From the NCBI GenBank assembly GCA_003797895.1, contig RKQB01000001.1:387822-451821 (forward strand): DNA of 64,000 nucleotides, read 5' to 3'. Source of the stretch: Cyclobacteriaceae bacterium YHN15 (GTDB lineage: Bacteria > Bacteroidota > Bacteroidia > Cytophagales > Cyclobacteriaceae). Numbering within the stretch: position 1 is the first letter of the stretch; each line of letters opens with the position of its first letter. Shown here piece after piece: positions 37,378 through 47,093 of this stretch. The translations under genes were made by a program, and so were the position numbers. Under the pieces are notes generated by a model, which saw nothing but the letters and a program-made list of their open reading frames with translations, had not been told where the DNA came from and ran no database searches.

Positions 37378-37443
37378 TCCCACAAAGCCTCCAAGAAACA
37401 CTAAGTTTAATATTTCTTGGTGGTGCTTTGTGCCTTGGTGGGA
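37378..37443. repeat. 66-bp imperfect inverted repeat, possible bidirectional terminator
   Basis: Outer arms TCCCAC (37378-37383) and GTGGGA (37438-37443) and inner arms CACAAAG...CCAAGAAA and TTTCTTGG...CTTTGTG form a long interrupted hairpin around an AT-rich loop. It separates the convergent CsbD and acyl-CoA dehydrogenase genes. The CTTTGTGCCTTGGTGG wording recalls dispersed intergenic repeats of Bacteroidota (recollection, not checked). Confidence 0.6.
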
Positions 37444-37466
37444 AAAATAAAATTCTTTGTTGAATA

Positions 37467-38606
37467 TTATCGAAGCGCTTCCCTCGAAATCACAATCTTC
37501 TGTATTTCAGAGGTACCTTCCCCTATGGTACAGAGTTTGGCATCCCGATAGTATTTTTCTACTGGATAATCCTTGGTGAATCCATAGCCTCCGAAAATCT
37601 GTACGGCTTCATTGGCCACAGATACAGCCACTTCGGAAGCATAATATTTGGCCTGGGCACCTGCCATGGTGACTTTCTGCCCCCTGTTTTTCAGATCAGC
37701 TGCTTTGAAAGTCAGCAATCTGGCAGCTTCCACCTGTGTGGCCATGTCTGCTAGTTTGAAGGAGATACCCTGGAACTTATAAATAGGCTGATTAAACTGA
37801 TGTCTTTCTTTAGAATACTTGATGGATTCCTCCAAGGCCCCTTCGGCAATGCCAAGGGAAAGCGCAGCAATTGAAATCCTTCCTCCGTCCAAAATTTTCA
37901 TGGACTGTATAAATCCTTCACCCACTTCACCCAAAACCTGACTTTCATGAACCTTACAGTCCTCAAAAATCATCTCGGCTGTTTCTGAAGCCCGCATGCC
38001 TAATTTATCTTCCTTCCTTCCACCTTTAAATCCTGGTGTTCCTTTCTCTACCACAAAGGCGGTCATGCCATGCGAGTCGCCGACTTCACCGGTTCGGGCA
38101 ATCACCACTGCAACATCTCCTGAATATCCATGCGTAATGAAGTTTTTGGCGCCATTGAGGATATAATGGTCACCGTCCTTTGTCGCCACTGTCCTCATGT
38201 TTCCGGCATCAGAGCCTGTATTGGGTTCTGTAAGTCCCCAAGCTCCCAAAAATTCACAGGTGGCCAGTTTTGGAATATACTTTTTCTTTTGCTCCTCATT
38301 GCCAAACATCATGATATGTCCGCTACAAAGTGAGTTGTGGGCTGCCATGGATAGCGCTATGGCAGGATCCAGCTTGGCAAGTTCTGCAATGGCTGTTACG
38401 TATTCAAAATAGCCAAAACCCGAACCACCATATTCCGTGGGCACCAAAACCCCCATCAGTCCCAATTCCCCCAATTTTTTAAATAGATCCAAGGGGAAAT
38501 GTTGCTTATCGTCCCATTCTTTTCTAAAGGGGGTTATTTCTTTTGCTCCAAAATCACGGATCATCTGAGCAATCATTACCTGATTCTCATTCAGCTCAAA
38601 ATTCAT
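37467..38606 (-). CDS. Acyl-CoA dehydrogenase
   Basis: 379-residue FAD flavoprotein of fatty-acid or branched-chain acyl-CoA oxidation. Landmarks are the N-terminal helical domain, GAWGLTEPNTGSDAGNMRTVA (FAD/substrate strand), NGAKNFITHGYSGDV, RISIAALSLGIAEGALEESIKYSKERHQF and the C-terminal IFGGYGFTKDYPVEKYYRDAKLCTIGEGTSEIQKIVI. The GEGTSEI motif carries a conserved Glu at the position used as catalytic base in many members. Two adjacent ATGs (38609, 38606) are possible starts. Substrate chain length cannot be told. Confidence 0.93.
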   Translation of the reverse strand: MNFELNENQVMIAQMIRDFGAKEITPFRKEWDDKQHFPLDLFKKLGELGLMGVLVPTEYGGSGFGYFEYVTAIAELAKLDPAIALSMAAHNSLCSGHIMMFGNEEQKKKYIPKLATCEFLGAWGLTEPNTGSDAGNMRTVATKDGDHYILNGAKNFITHGYSGDVAVVIARTGEVGDSHGMTAFVVEKGTPGFKGGRKEDKLGMRASETAEMIFEDCKVHESQVLGEVGEGFIQSMKILDGGRISIAALSLGIAEGALEESIKYSKERHQFNQPIYKFQGISFKLADMATQVEAARLLTFKAADLKNRGQKVTMAGAQAKYYASEVAVSVANEAVQIFGGYGFTKDYPVEKYYRDAKLCTIGEGTSEIQKIVISREALR

Positions 38607-38836
38607 CATACTCTTAATATTTGGGTTTATGCTCTACTAAGATACTAACTTGTTGTAAAACCCAATGGTTTTAATTTGCCAACCCCTTTAGGTATAGCCT
38701 ATTGGGACTTGATAACTCCACGTGCAAATTGTGATCTAATACTTTAAAAGAAAGAATTTTAAGTAATTCATTTATTTTTTTTTCAAAATAAAATTTCATA
38801 AATGGGATTTAAAATTTTTTTCCAAGAGGTCTATAA

Positions 38837-40471
38837 TCAGGATAAAAACACTTCTGTAAACTCGAATTTTTGACCGCTGAAAAGACCTTTGTCACTTAAT
38901 TTTAGGTCAGGGATTACCAAAAGAGCCATAAAGCTTAGTGTCATAAATGGGGATTGGAGGCTGGAACCCAAGCTTTTGGCCAGTCTATCTATTTTGGTAT
39001 ATGCTTCTGCAATTTTATAGCCATCCTCATCAGACATGATACCTCCCACAGGTAATGGAAGTATCATTTCCTCCTCCGGACCTACAACAGACACCCCACC
39101 TTTATTTTCTATGATCAAATTGACAGCCCGGCATAAAGAGGCATCATCAACCCCCACTGCGATGATATTATGGGAATCATGGCCTACTGATGAGGCGATG
39201 GCCCCCTTTTTCAATCCGATATTCTTGATGAAGGCCATGGCGGGAGCGGCATCTTCATAGCGGTTGACAACGGTTATTTTTAGCACATCATCTTCAACAT
39301 TGGATGCTGCCAATCCATCCACTATCCTGATTGATCCATGAATCTCAGGAGTGATCAATTGGCCATCAAGGGCTTCAATGATCCTTACCTTAGATCCTTT
39401 GGCAGGTATTTGAAATTCGCTTTCTTTTTTAAGACTTGTGTTAAAATTATTGATCAACTCATTTTTGACAGGTTTTATCAATGTTTTTCCATTTTCAGCT
39501 ACCTTTTCTCCATTGATATAGGTGGCTTTCACGTCGAAGTTTTTCAGATCTTCCACTACAATAAAGTCAGCAGGATCATTCAACCTTAGATAACCCACAT
39601 TCATGCGATAGTGATGGATTGGGGTAATGCAAGCGGCTTCCAGTACATCAAATAGGTCTTTTCCTTTGGCTATAGCCCTTGCTGCCAGTTCATTGATATG
39701 TCCTAAAGCAAGGTTATCCGGGTGTTTGTCATCTGAACAGAACATGACCATGCCCGCATGCTCGTCCAGAATATCTATCAAGGCTTCAAAATTTTTGGCC
39801 GCACTCCCCTCTCTTATGGCTATTTTCATGCCCAATTTTACTTTATCCAAGGCCTCATCCAGCGTAAAACATTCATGATCGGTGGTGATGCCTGTGCTGG
39901 CATACTTTTCGGCAATTTCCCCCCTGAGTCCCGGGGCATGTCCATCAATGGGTTTCTTGTATTTTTTGGCCAGGGAGATTTTTTCCATCACCAGAGGATC
40001 TTTGTTCACAGCACCAGGCCAATTCATCATTTCAGCCAAATACAGGACTTCCTCCCTTTTCAAAAGTTCATTGATATCGGAAGCGCTTATTTCTGCCCCC
40101 GCAGTTTCAAATGGAGTGGCTGGTACGCAGGAGGGAGCACCAAAGTAAAATTTGAAGGGTACTTTTTTTCCATTTTCAATCATATAATCCACTCCCTGCA
40201 TCCCACATACATTGGCAATTTCATGGGGATCAGAAATGGTGGCTACAGTCCCATGGCATACAGCCAATCGGGCAAATTCTGAGGGAACCAACATAGAGGA
40301 TTCCACATGAACATGTGCATCGATGAAGCCTGGCATAATGAAGGGCAAATCAGGTTGCCTATCAATTTTCCTAATGGAGACAATTTTCTTTTCGTCCACC
40401 TGAATTTCAGCTGCAAAAATTTCACGATTGGGAATATCAATGAGCTGTCCACGGAGTTTAAAATGTGTCAT
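38837..40471 (-). CDS. ade: Adenine deaminase
   Basis: Amidohydrolase-family metalloenzyme converting adenine to hypoxanthine in purine salvage. 544 aa. Metal ligands in [12 protein letters not shown], then [30 protein letters not shown] and [12 protein letters not shown], with the C-terminal domain [23 protein letters not shown] and [11 protein letters not shown]. All are hallmarks of bacterial Ade. It is a single gene; about 230 bp separate its end from the acyl-CoA dehydrogenase start. Confidence 0.94.
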   Translation of the reverse strand: MTHFKLRGQLIDIPNREIFAAEIQVDEKKIVSIRKIDRQPDLPFIMPGFIDAHVHVESSMLVPSEFARLAVCHGTVATISDPHEIANVCGMQGVDYMIENGKKVPFKFYFGAPSCVPATPFETAGAEISASDINELLKREEVLYLAEMMNWPGAVNKDPLVMEKISLAKKYKKPIDGHAPGLRGEIAEKYASTGITTDHECFTLDEALDKVKLGMKIAIREGSAAKNFEALIDILDEHAGMVMFCSDDKHPDNLALGHINELAARAIAKGKDLFDVLEAACITPIHHYRMNVGYLRLNDPADFIVVEDLKNFDVKATYINGEKVAENGKTLIKPVKNELINNFNTSLKKESEFQIPAKGSKVRIIEALDGQLITPEIHGSIRIVDGLAASNVEDDVLKITVVNRYEDAAPAMAFIKNIGLKKGAIASSVGHDSHNIIAVGVDDASLCRAVNLIIENKGGVSVVGPEEEMILPLPVGGIMSDEDGYKIAEAYTKIDRLAKSLGSSLQSPFMTLSFMALLVIPDLKLSDKGLFSGQKFEFTEVFLS

Positions 40472-40580
40472 TAGAGTCAGTTTTTATTGTAATTCTTTTC
40501 ACATTTCAACATTAAAATGAATTATCCTTACATAGATATGCAATACATTTAAATCAGAAAGAAAATAGATTTAAAACTAC

Positions 40581-40589
40581 TATATTTGC
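40581..40589 (+). promoter_or_regulatory. Candidate -7 box of cmk-ispH
   Basis: TATATTTGC is a perfect match to TAnnTTTG with the preferred following C, 36 bp upstream of the cmk ATG. No clear -33 TTG is present at 19-21 bp spacing. Confidence 0.55.
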
Positions 40590-40625
40590 GGCTATAAATA
40601 AAAAAGCCAGGGCTACTTTTCTTAA

Positions 40626-41315
40626 ATGCAAAAAATTGTAATCGCAATTGACGGATTTTCAGGATGTGGTAAAAGTTCAACCGCAAAAGCGCTTGCCAAA
40701 ATTTTTGGCTATACCTACATTGATTCCGGGGCCATGTATAGGGCTGCTACTTTGCACTTTTTGGATAATAAAGTCAATTTGGATAATAAAGTAGATGTGC
40801 TTGAAAACCTAAAGACGCTGAAGATTTCATTTGATTTCAATTCGGAAACAGGAAAACAGGAGACATTTCTCAACGGGCGCAATGTTGAAAATGAGATCCG
40901 TTCCATGAGGGTTTCAGATCATGTGAGTGAGGTCAGTAAAATCAAGGAGGTTAGGGAAGAACTCGTTTTCAAGCAACAGGAATTAGGTAAAAATAAAGGA
41001 GTGGTGATGGATGGTAGGGATATTGGCACAGTTGTATTTCCTGAGGCGGAATTAAAAGTTTTTATGACAGCAGATCTTACGATCAGGGGGAAGAGAAGAC
41101 TGAAAGAGTTACAGGAAAAGGGGCAAAAGGTAACATTGGATGAGATTGTCCGTAATCTTGCTGAAAGAGACGAAATGGATTCTACCAGAAAGGAGAGCCC
41201 GCTATTAATGGCAAGTGATGCGGTGGAATTGGATACAAGTCATCTTGATTTCGATGACCAGGTAAATAGGATTGTTGAGTATGCAAAAGAGAGAATAAGC
41301 CTTTACAGTAAATAA
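40626..41315 (+). CDS. cmk: (d)CMP kinase
   Basis: Phosphorylates CMP and dCMP. 229 aa. The P-loop GFSGCGKSSTAKALA near residues 9-23, YTYIDSGAMYRAATL, the DGRDIGTVVFPEAELKVFMTA segment and the RDEMDSTRKESPL motif identify it. The ATG at 40626 gives MQKIVIAIDGFSGCGKS. One base separates it from ispH. Confidence 0.96.
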   Translation: MQKIVIAIDGFSGCGKSSTAKALAKIFGYTYIDSGAMYRAATLHFLDNKVNLDNKVDVLENLKTLKISFDFNSETGKQETFLNGRNVENEIRSMRVSDHVSEVSKIKEVREELVFKQQELGKNKGVVMDGRDIGTVVFPEAELKVFMTADLTIRGKRRLKELQEKGQKVTLDEIVRNLAERDEMDSTRKESPLLMASDAVELDTSHLDFDDQVNRIVEYAKERISLYSK

Positions 41316-41316
41316 T

Positions 41317-42219
41317 ATGGAAGTAACTATAGATAAAAATTCCGGCTATTGTTTCGGGGTAGAGTTTGCCATTAAAATGGCAGAAGATGAAATGGCAGAA
41401 TCTGATAAGCTTTATTGCTTAGGAGATATAGTTCACAATGACATGGAAGTGAAGCGGCTTAGTGAAAAGGGAATGGTGGTGATTGACCGGGATCAACTTC
41501 AGGAGTTGAGTGACTGTAAGGTTTTGATCAGGGCCCATGGGGAGCCACCTGAAACCTATAAAATGGCCATTGAAAACAATATTGAACTGATTGATGCATC
41601 CTGTCCGGTAGTTTTGAAATTGCAGCACAGGGTGAAGACGGCTTTTGATAAAATGGAAAGAGAAAATGGCCAAATTGTCATTTATGGGAAGAAGGGACAT
41701 GCTGAGGTAATAGGCCTTACTGGGCAGACCTTGGAAAAAGCAATTGTGGTAATGGAAGATAAGGATTTGGATAAAATTGATTATTCCAGTCCAGTGACTT
41801 TGTTCAGCCAAACCACAAAAAGCACCAAAGGATTTTATGAGCTAAAATCAAAAATAGAAGAAAGAATCAAGGCAGAAAAAGGAGAATTGAACGAAGTAGA
41901 TTTCAATGCCAACGATTCCATTTGCAGACAGGTTTCAAACAGGGAACCCCAACTTCAGAAGTTTTCCAAGGACAACGATGTGATTATTTTCGTGTCCGGC
42001 AAGAAAAGTTCCAATGGCAGAGCACTTTATCAGGTATGTAAGAATGAAAATGAAAGGAGTTATTTTGTTGAAAACGAAACAGAAATAGATTCTGCCTGGT
42101 TTGGTCCCAATGATAAAGTGGGAATTTGTGGTGCGACCTCAACTCCGATGTGGTTGATGGAGCAAGTAATGAAACATATCAATACAATGGAGGAAGGATT
42201 GATGGTGGAGAATAAATGA
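41317..42219 (+). CDS. ispH: 4-hydroxy-3-methylbut-2-enyl diphosphate reductase
   Basis: [4Fe-4S] enzyme making IPP and DMAPP at the end of the MEP pathway. 300 aa. The three cluster cysteines are visible in NSGYCFGVEFAI (Cys12), IDASCPVVLKLQ and NDSICRQVSNREPQL. His residues are in GDIVHN, RAHGEPP and GKKGHAEV, and the Glu/Thr/Ser residues of the pocket and GATSTPMWLMEQV are present. Co-transcribed with cmk. With ispE at 18903 it confirms the MEP route. Confidence 0.97.
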   Translation: MEVTIDKNSGYCFGVEFAIKMAEDEMAESDKLYCLGDIVHNDMEVKRLSEKGMVVIDRDQLQELSDCKVLIRAHGEPPETYKMAIENNIELIDASCPVVLKLQHRVKTAFDKMERENGQIVIYGKKGHAEVIGLTGQTLEKAIVVMEDKDLDKIDYSSPVTLFSQTTKSTKGFYELKSKIEERIKAEKGELNEVDFNANDSICRQVSNREPQLQKFSKDNDVIIFVSGKKSSNGRALYQVCKNENERSYFVENETEIDSAWFGPNDKVGICGATSTPMWLMEQVMKHINTMEEGLMVENK

Positions 42220-42306
42220 TCTGACCATCCATCAAAAATCTTGAGGCTATGTATGAATACTCACAAATATTAGCAAAATAATCTTCTATTAACTGATCTA
42301 TTTTAT

Positions 42307-42314
42307 TAGATTTG
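42307..42314 (+). promoter_or_regulatory. Candidate -7 box of the nqr operon
   Basis: TAGATTTG matches TAnnTTTG and ends 36 bp before the nqrA ATG at 42351. No good -33 element is visible. Confidence 0.4.
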
Positions 42315-42350
42315 AGGCGTTTTTCAAAAGACCATTCAGTTCAAAATCAT

Positions 42351-43715
42351 ATGTCAAAAACAGTAAAGCTTAAGAAGGGATTTGATATTAAGCTCGTAGG
42401 AAAGGCTGAAAAGCAACTTGCAGACTTTCAATCCGCCAAGACTTTTGCGATCAAACCCACGGATTTCCCGGGAATGCAGAGACCAAAAGTAACTGTAAAT
42501 GAAGGAGATACAGTGAAAGCAGGTACACCTCTTATGTTTGACAAAGCCTTGGATAAGGTGCAGTATGTTGCACCGGTTTCCGGTGAAATTGTCGAAATCA
42601 AAAGAGGTGACAAGAGAAAGCTTTTAGAAATCAAAATCCTTGCTGATTCAAAAATCTCTTATGAAACTTTTGATAAATTCGCGGGATCTTCCCTACAATC
42701 CTTGAGTAGGGCAGATGCCATTGCCCAAATGACAAAAGGCGGGGTGTGGCCCCACATTATTCAAAGGCCTTTTGGAATTGTGGCCAATCCGGATGATACG
42801 CCTAAGGCAATCTTTATATCCGCATTTGATACCAATCCCCTGGCCCCTGATTATGAATTTACTCTACAAGGTGAGGAGAACAGTTTCCAGGCAGGTATTG
42901 ATGTATTGGCAAAATTGACTTCAGGTAAAATTCATTTGAACATCAATGCAGATGTTCAAACGCCGGCGGTTTTTGCCAAAGTTAATGGAGTTGAAGTTAA
43001 TAAATTCAGCGGTCCGCATCCTGCAGGCAATGTGGGTATTCAGATTCACCATATTGATCCGATCAATAAAGGAGACATTATATGGACCGTTAGTCCTTTT
43101 GGAGTTTGCCATATCGGTAAATTATTTCTTGAAGGAAAATACGATGCCACTAAAATTATAGCGGTAACCGGTTCAGAAGCATCTAAAACGGGGTATGTCA
43201 AAACCTACCTTGGTGCCTGTGTGGACACTTTGGTGGACGGCAACCTAAAACAAAACCATGTGAGAGTTATCTCAGGAAATGTTTTGACAGGGGAAAGGAT
43301 CAACAGAAATGGTTACTTAGGTTTTTATGCCAATCAAATCACCATAATCCCTGAAGGAGATTATGAGGAATTTTTAGGTTGGGTCAAACCAAGTACAACT
43401 AAGCTTAGTTTCCATAAGGCAATTGGCCTTCTTTCTTTCCTCAATAAAGGAAAAGAATATGTGGTTGATACCAATACTCATGGCGAAGAAAGACCTTTTG
43501 TGGTCACCGGCGTTTTTGAGAAAGTATTGCCTATGGACATTTTGCCAACGTATCTTTTCAAAGCGATTATTTCAGAGGATTTTGATGAAATGGAAGAGTT
43601 AGGGATATATGAACTCGTTGAGGAAGATGTTGCCATTTGTGAATTTGTTGATCCTTCAAAAAATGAATTGCAGGGTATATTGAGAAATGGGATTGAATTA
43701 TTAATGTATAGTTAA
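42351..43715 (+). CDS. nqrA: Na+-translocating NADH:quinone reductase subunit A
   Basis: Cytoplasm-facing subunit of the Na+-NQR respiratory sodium pump. 454 aa. The N-terminal KLKKGFDIKLVGKAEK, the biotinyl-like KVTVNEGDTVKAGTPLMFDK...VQYVAPVSGEIVEIKRGDKRKLL and the later HPAGNVGIQIHHIDPI are characteristic. The frame is open from 42312, but the ATG at 42351 (MSKTVKLKKGFDI) matches the family. First gene of nqrABCDE; nqrB begins 3 bp after its stop. Confidence 0.95.
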   Translation: MSKTVKLKKGFDIKLVGKAEKQLADFQSAKTFAIKPTDFPGMQRPKVTVNEGDTVKAGTPLMFDKALDKVQYVAPVSGEIVEIKRGDKRKLLEIKILADSKISYETFDKFAGSSLQSLSRADAIAQMTKGGVWPHIIQRPFGIVANPDDTPKAIFISAFDTNPLAPDYEFTLQGEENSFQAGIDVLAKLTSGKIHLNINADVQTPAVFAKVNGVEVNKFSGPHPAGNVGIQIHHIDPINKGDIIWTVSPFGVCHIGKLFLEGKYDATKIIAVTGSEASKTGYVKTYLGACVDTLVDGNLKQNHVRVISGNVLTGERINRNGYLGFYANQITIIPEGDYEEFLGWVKPSTTKLSFHKAIGLLSFLNKGKEYVVDTNTHGEERPFVVTGVFEKVLPMDILPTYLFKAIISEDFDEMEELGIYELVEEDVAICEFVDPSKNELQGILRNGIELLMYS

Positions 43716-43718
43716 AAT

Positions 43719-44921
43719 ATGAAAGCATTACAAAATCTCTTCGATAATCTTAAGCCGAACTTTGAAAAAGGCGGCAAGTGGGAGAAATTCCACACCTTAT
43801 ACGAAGGACATAGAACAATAGCATTTGCTCCTGATTTAATAACCGGTTCAAAGGGAACACAGATCAAAGACGCAGTGGATCTTAAGAGAGTCATGATCAC
43901 TGTAGTTATTGCCATGATTCCTGCCCTTTTATTCGGGATATTCAATGTGGGTCACCAACATTTTCTGGCAACAGGGATGGAAGCAACCTTTTTTGACAAA
44001 GTGTTGATAGGTCTAATTTCTGTTCTCCCTATCCTGATTGTTTCTTATGCCATAGGTTTGGGTACAGAGTTTACCTTTTGCGTCATTAGGAATCACCCCA
44101 TAAGTGAGGGTTTTCTGGTAACGGGGATGTTGATTGCCTTGGTGATGCCCCCTAACGTTCCTCTTTGGCAGGTAGCTTTGGCAACGATATTTGCCGTGGT
44201 GATAGGGAAAGAAGTATTCGGTGGGACCGGAATGAATATTTTGAATGTTGCCATGACAGCAAGGGCATTTCTGTACTTTGCCTATCCTGCCCAGATTTCA
44301 GGTGATCAGGTTTGGACCTATCTTGGAGACAAGACTCCTGTGGATGGTTTTTCAGGTGCTACAGCTCTGGCTGTAGCATATACTGCCGGTGTTGAGGGAG
44401 AACCTGTTACAAAAGCTTTGGCAGAACATAATACTTTGATTGGGGATGGCTTGTTCAGCTTCAGTAATCTCTTTATCGGTTTAATACCAGGGTCAATTGG
44501 TGAAACCTCTACCTTGATGGCATTGATTGGTGCAGTAATTTTGATTGGTACCGGTGTGGCCAGCTGGAAAATCATAGTAAGCGGATTTGCCGGAGCTTAT
44601 GCTATGGGACTTATCCTGAATCTTTTTGCTGCCAATGAATACATGGCTATGGCCCCTCAATACCATTGGGTAATGGGAGGTTTGGCTTTTGGTATTGTAT
44701 TTATGGCTACTGACCCGGTTTCAGCTGCCCAAACAGAAGCAGGAAAGTGGATTTACGGCTTGTTGATAGGTGTATTGACAGTTATTATTAGGGTAACCAA
44801 CCCAGCCTATCCTGAAGGAATTATGCTTGCCGTTCTTTTCATGAACGTGTTTGCCCCATTAATCGATTATTATGTAGTAAAAGCAAATAAGAAAAGGAGG
44901 TTACAACGTGCAACAGTCTAA
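43719..44921 (+). CDS. nqrB: Na+-NQR subunit B
   Basis: 400-residue integral membrane subunit with about ten helices that holds covalent FMN and forms part of the sodium path. The FMN attachment motif SGAT is at residues 212-215 (Thr215 in GFSGATALA). FGGTGMNILNVAMTARAFLYFAYP and MATDPVSAAQTEAGKWIYG are conserved. The last 14 bp overlap the nqrC start, implying translational coupling. FMN attachment needs an ApbE-type flavin transferase, not found in this window. Confidence 0.95.
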   Translation: MKALQNLFDNLKPNFEKGGKWEKFHTLYEGHRTIAFAPDLITGSKGTQIKDAVDLKRVMITVVIAMIPALLFGIFNVGHQHFLATGMEATFFDKVLIGLISVLPILIVSYAIGLGTEFTFCVIRNHPISEGFLVTGMLIALVMPPNVPLWQVALATIFAVVIGKEVFGGTGMNILNVAMTARAFLYFAYPAQISGDQVWTYLGDKTPVDGFSGATALAVAYTAGVEGEPVTKALAEHNTLIGDGLFSFSNLFIGLIPGSIGETSTLMALIGAVILIGTGVASWKIIVSGFAGAYAMGLILNLFAANEYMAMAPQYHWVMGGLAFGIVFMATDPVSAAQTEAGKWIYGLLIGVLTVIIRVTNPAYPEGIMLAVLFMNVFAPLIDYYVVKANKKRRLQRATV

Positions 44922-45684
44922 CGCTTATATAATCATTTTCTCAGTAATCCTTACCGTAGTTTTGGGATTGCTTTTGTCAGGGACTTCCCAGGTGTTGGGT
45001 CCTATGCAGAGAAAGGCAGAAGAACTTGATACCAAGAAACAAATCCTTGGTGCGGTAATAGATGCAGATCAAATAAAAGCCATGAAGCCTGATGAAGTTT
45101 TGTCTTTTTATGAAAACAGGATAGCTTCAAAGGTGGTGGATATCAATGGCAATATCCTGGAAAAAGATGCAGATGGAAATCCTATGGTCGCTGAAAAGGT
45201 AAATGTGGGTAAAAACTACAAAATGCCTGCAGATAAGAGGATGTATCCGGTTTTTATTTTCCATGCTGAGGGAAATCCTGATGAAGTGGAGTCCTATGTG
45301 TTTCCGGTTTATGGAGCTGGACTTTGGGATGAAATTTGGGGTTATCTGGCTCTTCAGACGGATTTGAATACCATTGAAGGGGTTACCTTCTCCCACAAAG
45401 GTGAAACACCAGGTCTTGGAGCAAGAATCACAGCATTGAATGTTCAGCAGAGATATCAGGGAAAAGAAATTTTTGATGGATCCGGAAATATTCAGTCTGT
45501 AGTTATGCAAAAAGGTGAAGGAAAAGATTATTCCTCAGATCCTCATAAAGTAGATGGATTGTCTGGCGCTACCATTACTGCCAATGGCGTAAATGACATG
45601 ATAAAAAACTACCTTCAACATTACAGTGCATTTTTGGAAAAGCAAAAGTCTTCCCAAAAAACTGAAATGGCTTCTTTAAATTGA
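44908..45684 (+). CDS. nqrC: Na+-NQR subunit C
   Basis: 258-residue subunit with one N-terminal transmembrane helix (about residues 5-25) and a periplasmic FMN-binding domain. The covalent FMN site is SGATIT at residues 219-224 (Thr222). KGETPGLGARI and VYGAGLWDEIWGYLAL are typical. The start is GTG at 44908, inside the end of nqrB; no ATG is available that keeps the membrane anchor. Confidence 0.94.
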   Translation: MQQSNAYIIIFSVILTVVLGLLLSGTSQVLGPMQRKAEELDTKKQILGAVIDADQIKAMKPDEVLSFYENRIASKVVDINGNILEKDADGNPMVAEKVNVGKNYKMPADKRMYPVFIFHAEGNPDEVESYVFPVYGAGLWDEIWGYLALQTDLNTIEGVTFSHKGETPGLGARITALNVQQRYQGKEIFDGSGNIQSVVMQKGEGKDYSSDPHKVDGLSGATITANGVNDMIKNYLQHYSAFLEKQKSSQKTEMASLN

Positions 45685-45709
45685 TTTTGAACGTTTCAAC
45701 CTTAAAATA

Positions 45710-46390
45710 ATGAGTACAGAAACAACAGTTGCAGAAGTTAAAAAACCCGCTGAGGCACTTCTGTCAAAAAGAAGAAAAAAATTAATTTCAGACCCATTGG
45801 TTGACGATAATCCAATTACCATACAGGTATTGGGTATTTGTTCAGCTCTTGCAGTTACTACTCAGTTGCAGCCTACTCTGGTGATGGCCATTTCTGTAAT
45901 ATTCGTAATTGTAATGGCCAACCTGACCATTTCCCTGATGAGAAATACTATCCCAACAAGAGTGCGAATCATCGTTCAGTTGGCAGTGGTTGCAACCTTG
46001 GTTACCCTGGTAAGTGAATTTTTGAAGGCTTTTGCTTTCGATATGTATAAAGAACTTTCCGTGTTCGTTGGATTGATAATTACCAACTGTATTGTGATGG
46101 GACGTTTGGAAGCCTTTGCTTTGGGAAACAAACCCTATGACTCCATTCTTGATGGATTTGGTTCAGCCTTAGGTTATTCATGGATTATTCTAGCAGTAGC
46201 TTTCTTCAGGGAATTGCTTGGTTCCGGATCAGTATTTGGAGTTCCTGTATATGATACCCTAGCAGGTTTTATAGGAGATGACTTTAGCTTTGCTACTAAT
46301 GGTCTTATGGTGTCACCTGTAGGTGCCTTCATCATACTTGGGTTGATCATTTGGGTACAGCGTACCAAAACGGGTTATGTTGAACACTAA
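45710..46390 (+). CDS. nqrD: Na+-NQR subunit D
   Basis: 226-residue membrane subunit with six hydrophobic helices, homologous to RnfE and to NqrE. Conserved LISDPLVDDNPITIQVLGICSALAV near the N-terminus, and VFVGLIITNCIVMGRLEAFAL, which carries a Cys of the intramembrane iron site shared with NqrE. It lies between nqrC (25-bp gap) and nqrE (16-bp gap). Confidence 0.95.
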   Translation: MSTETTVAEVKKPAEALLSKRRKKLISDPLVDDNPITIQVLGICSALAVTTQLQPTLVMAISVIFVIVMANLTISLMRNTIPTRVRIIVQLAVVATLVTLVSEFLKAFAFDMYKELSVFVGLIITNCIVMGRLEAFALGNKPYDSILDGFGSALGYSWIILAVAFFRELLGSGSVFGVPVYDTLAGFIGDDFSFATNGLMVSPVGAFIILGLIIWVQRTKTGYVEH

Positions 46391-46406
46391 TTAAATTAAA
46401 GAAGAG

Positions 46407-47018
46407 ATGGAATTATTTAACTTAGGTATAAAATCGATCTTTATCGATAACATGGTTTTTGCGTACTTCCTTGGGATGTGTTCTTTTTTAGCTGTTTCCA
46501 AAAAAGTAAGTACCGCATTGGGTCTTGGTGCAGCTGTTATTTTCGTTTTGACCGTAACAACACCTACTAACTGGTTGTTGAACGAATTCGTTCTTAAAGA
46601 AGGCGCTTTGGCATGGTTAGGCGATTCATTTGCAACCATTGATCTGTCTTTCCTGAGATTCATCATGTTTATTGCCATTATCGCTGCAATGGTGCAGTTG
46701 GTAGAAATGGTGGTTGAAAAGTTTGCCCCTGCGCTTTACGGAGCCTTGGGTATTTTCCTTCCTCTTATTGCGGTAAACTGTGCTATTCTAGGAGGGTCTC
46801 TATTCATGGCACAAAGGGATTACACCTTAGCTGAGGCGACTGTTTATGGCTTTGGTTCAGGTACCGGTTTCTTTTTAGCTATCATTGCGCTGGCCGCTAT
46901 TAGGGAAAAATTAAAATATTCCAATGTACCCAACGGTTTGAAAGGCTTGGGTATTACCATGCTATTAACCGGATTGATGGGTATAGCTTTCATGTCCTTT
47001 ATGGGAATTGATCTTTAA
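46407..47018 (+). CDS. nqrE: Na+-NQR subunit E
   Basis: 203-residue membrane subunit with six helices; pairs with NqrD to bind the intramembrane Fe. [20 protein letters not shown] and [17 protein letters not shown] contain the conserved cysteines. It is the last gene of the operon here: an intrinsic terminator follows 24 bp after the stop, and the next gene is on the opposite strand. nqrF, normally next, is therefore missing from this locus. Confidence 0.95.
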   Translation: MELFNLGIKSIFIDNMVFAYFLGMCSFLAVSKKVSTALGLGAAVIFVLTVTTPTNWLLNEFVLKEGALAWLGDSFATIDLSFLRFIMFIAIIAAMVQLVEMVVEKFAPALYGALGIFLPLIAVNCAILGGSLFMAQRDYTLAEATVYGFGSGTGFFLAIIALAAIREKLKYSNVPNGLKGLGITMLLTGLMGIAFMSFMGIDL

Positions 47019-47041
47019 GACTGTAAACACTACTTATATGG

Positions 47042-47076
47042 AAAAAGCCTTGAGAGATCCTCAAGGCTTTTTTTTA
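47042..47076 (+). terminator. Intrinsic terminator after nqrE
   Basis: AAAAAGCCTTGAG (47042-47054) pairs with CTCAAGGCTTTTT (47060-47072) around a 5-base loop, followed by more T. It ends the nqr transcript and, being symmetrical, may also serve the convergent pirin gene. Confidence 0.9.
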
Positions 47077-47093
47077 TCCTAATCTTAAAATTC

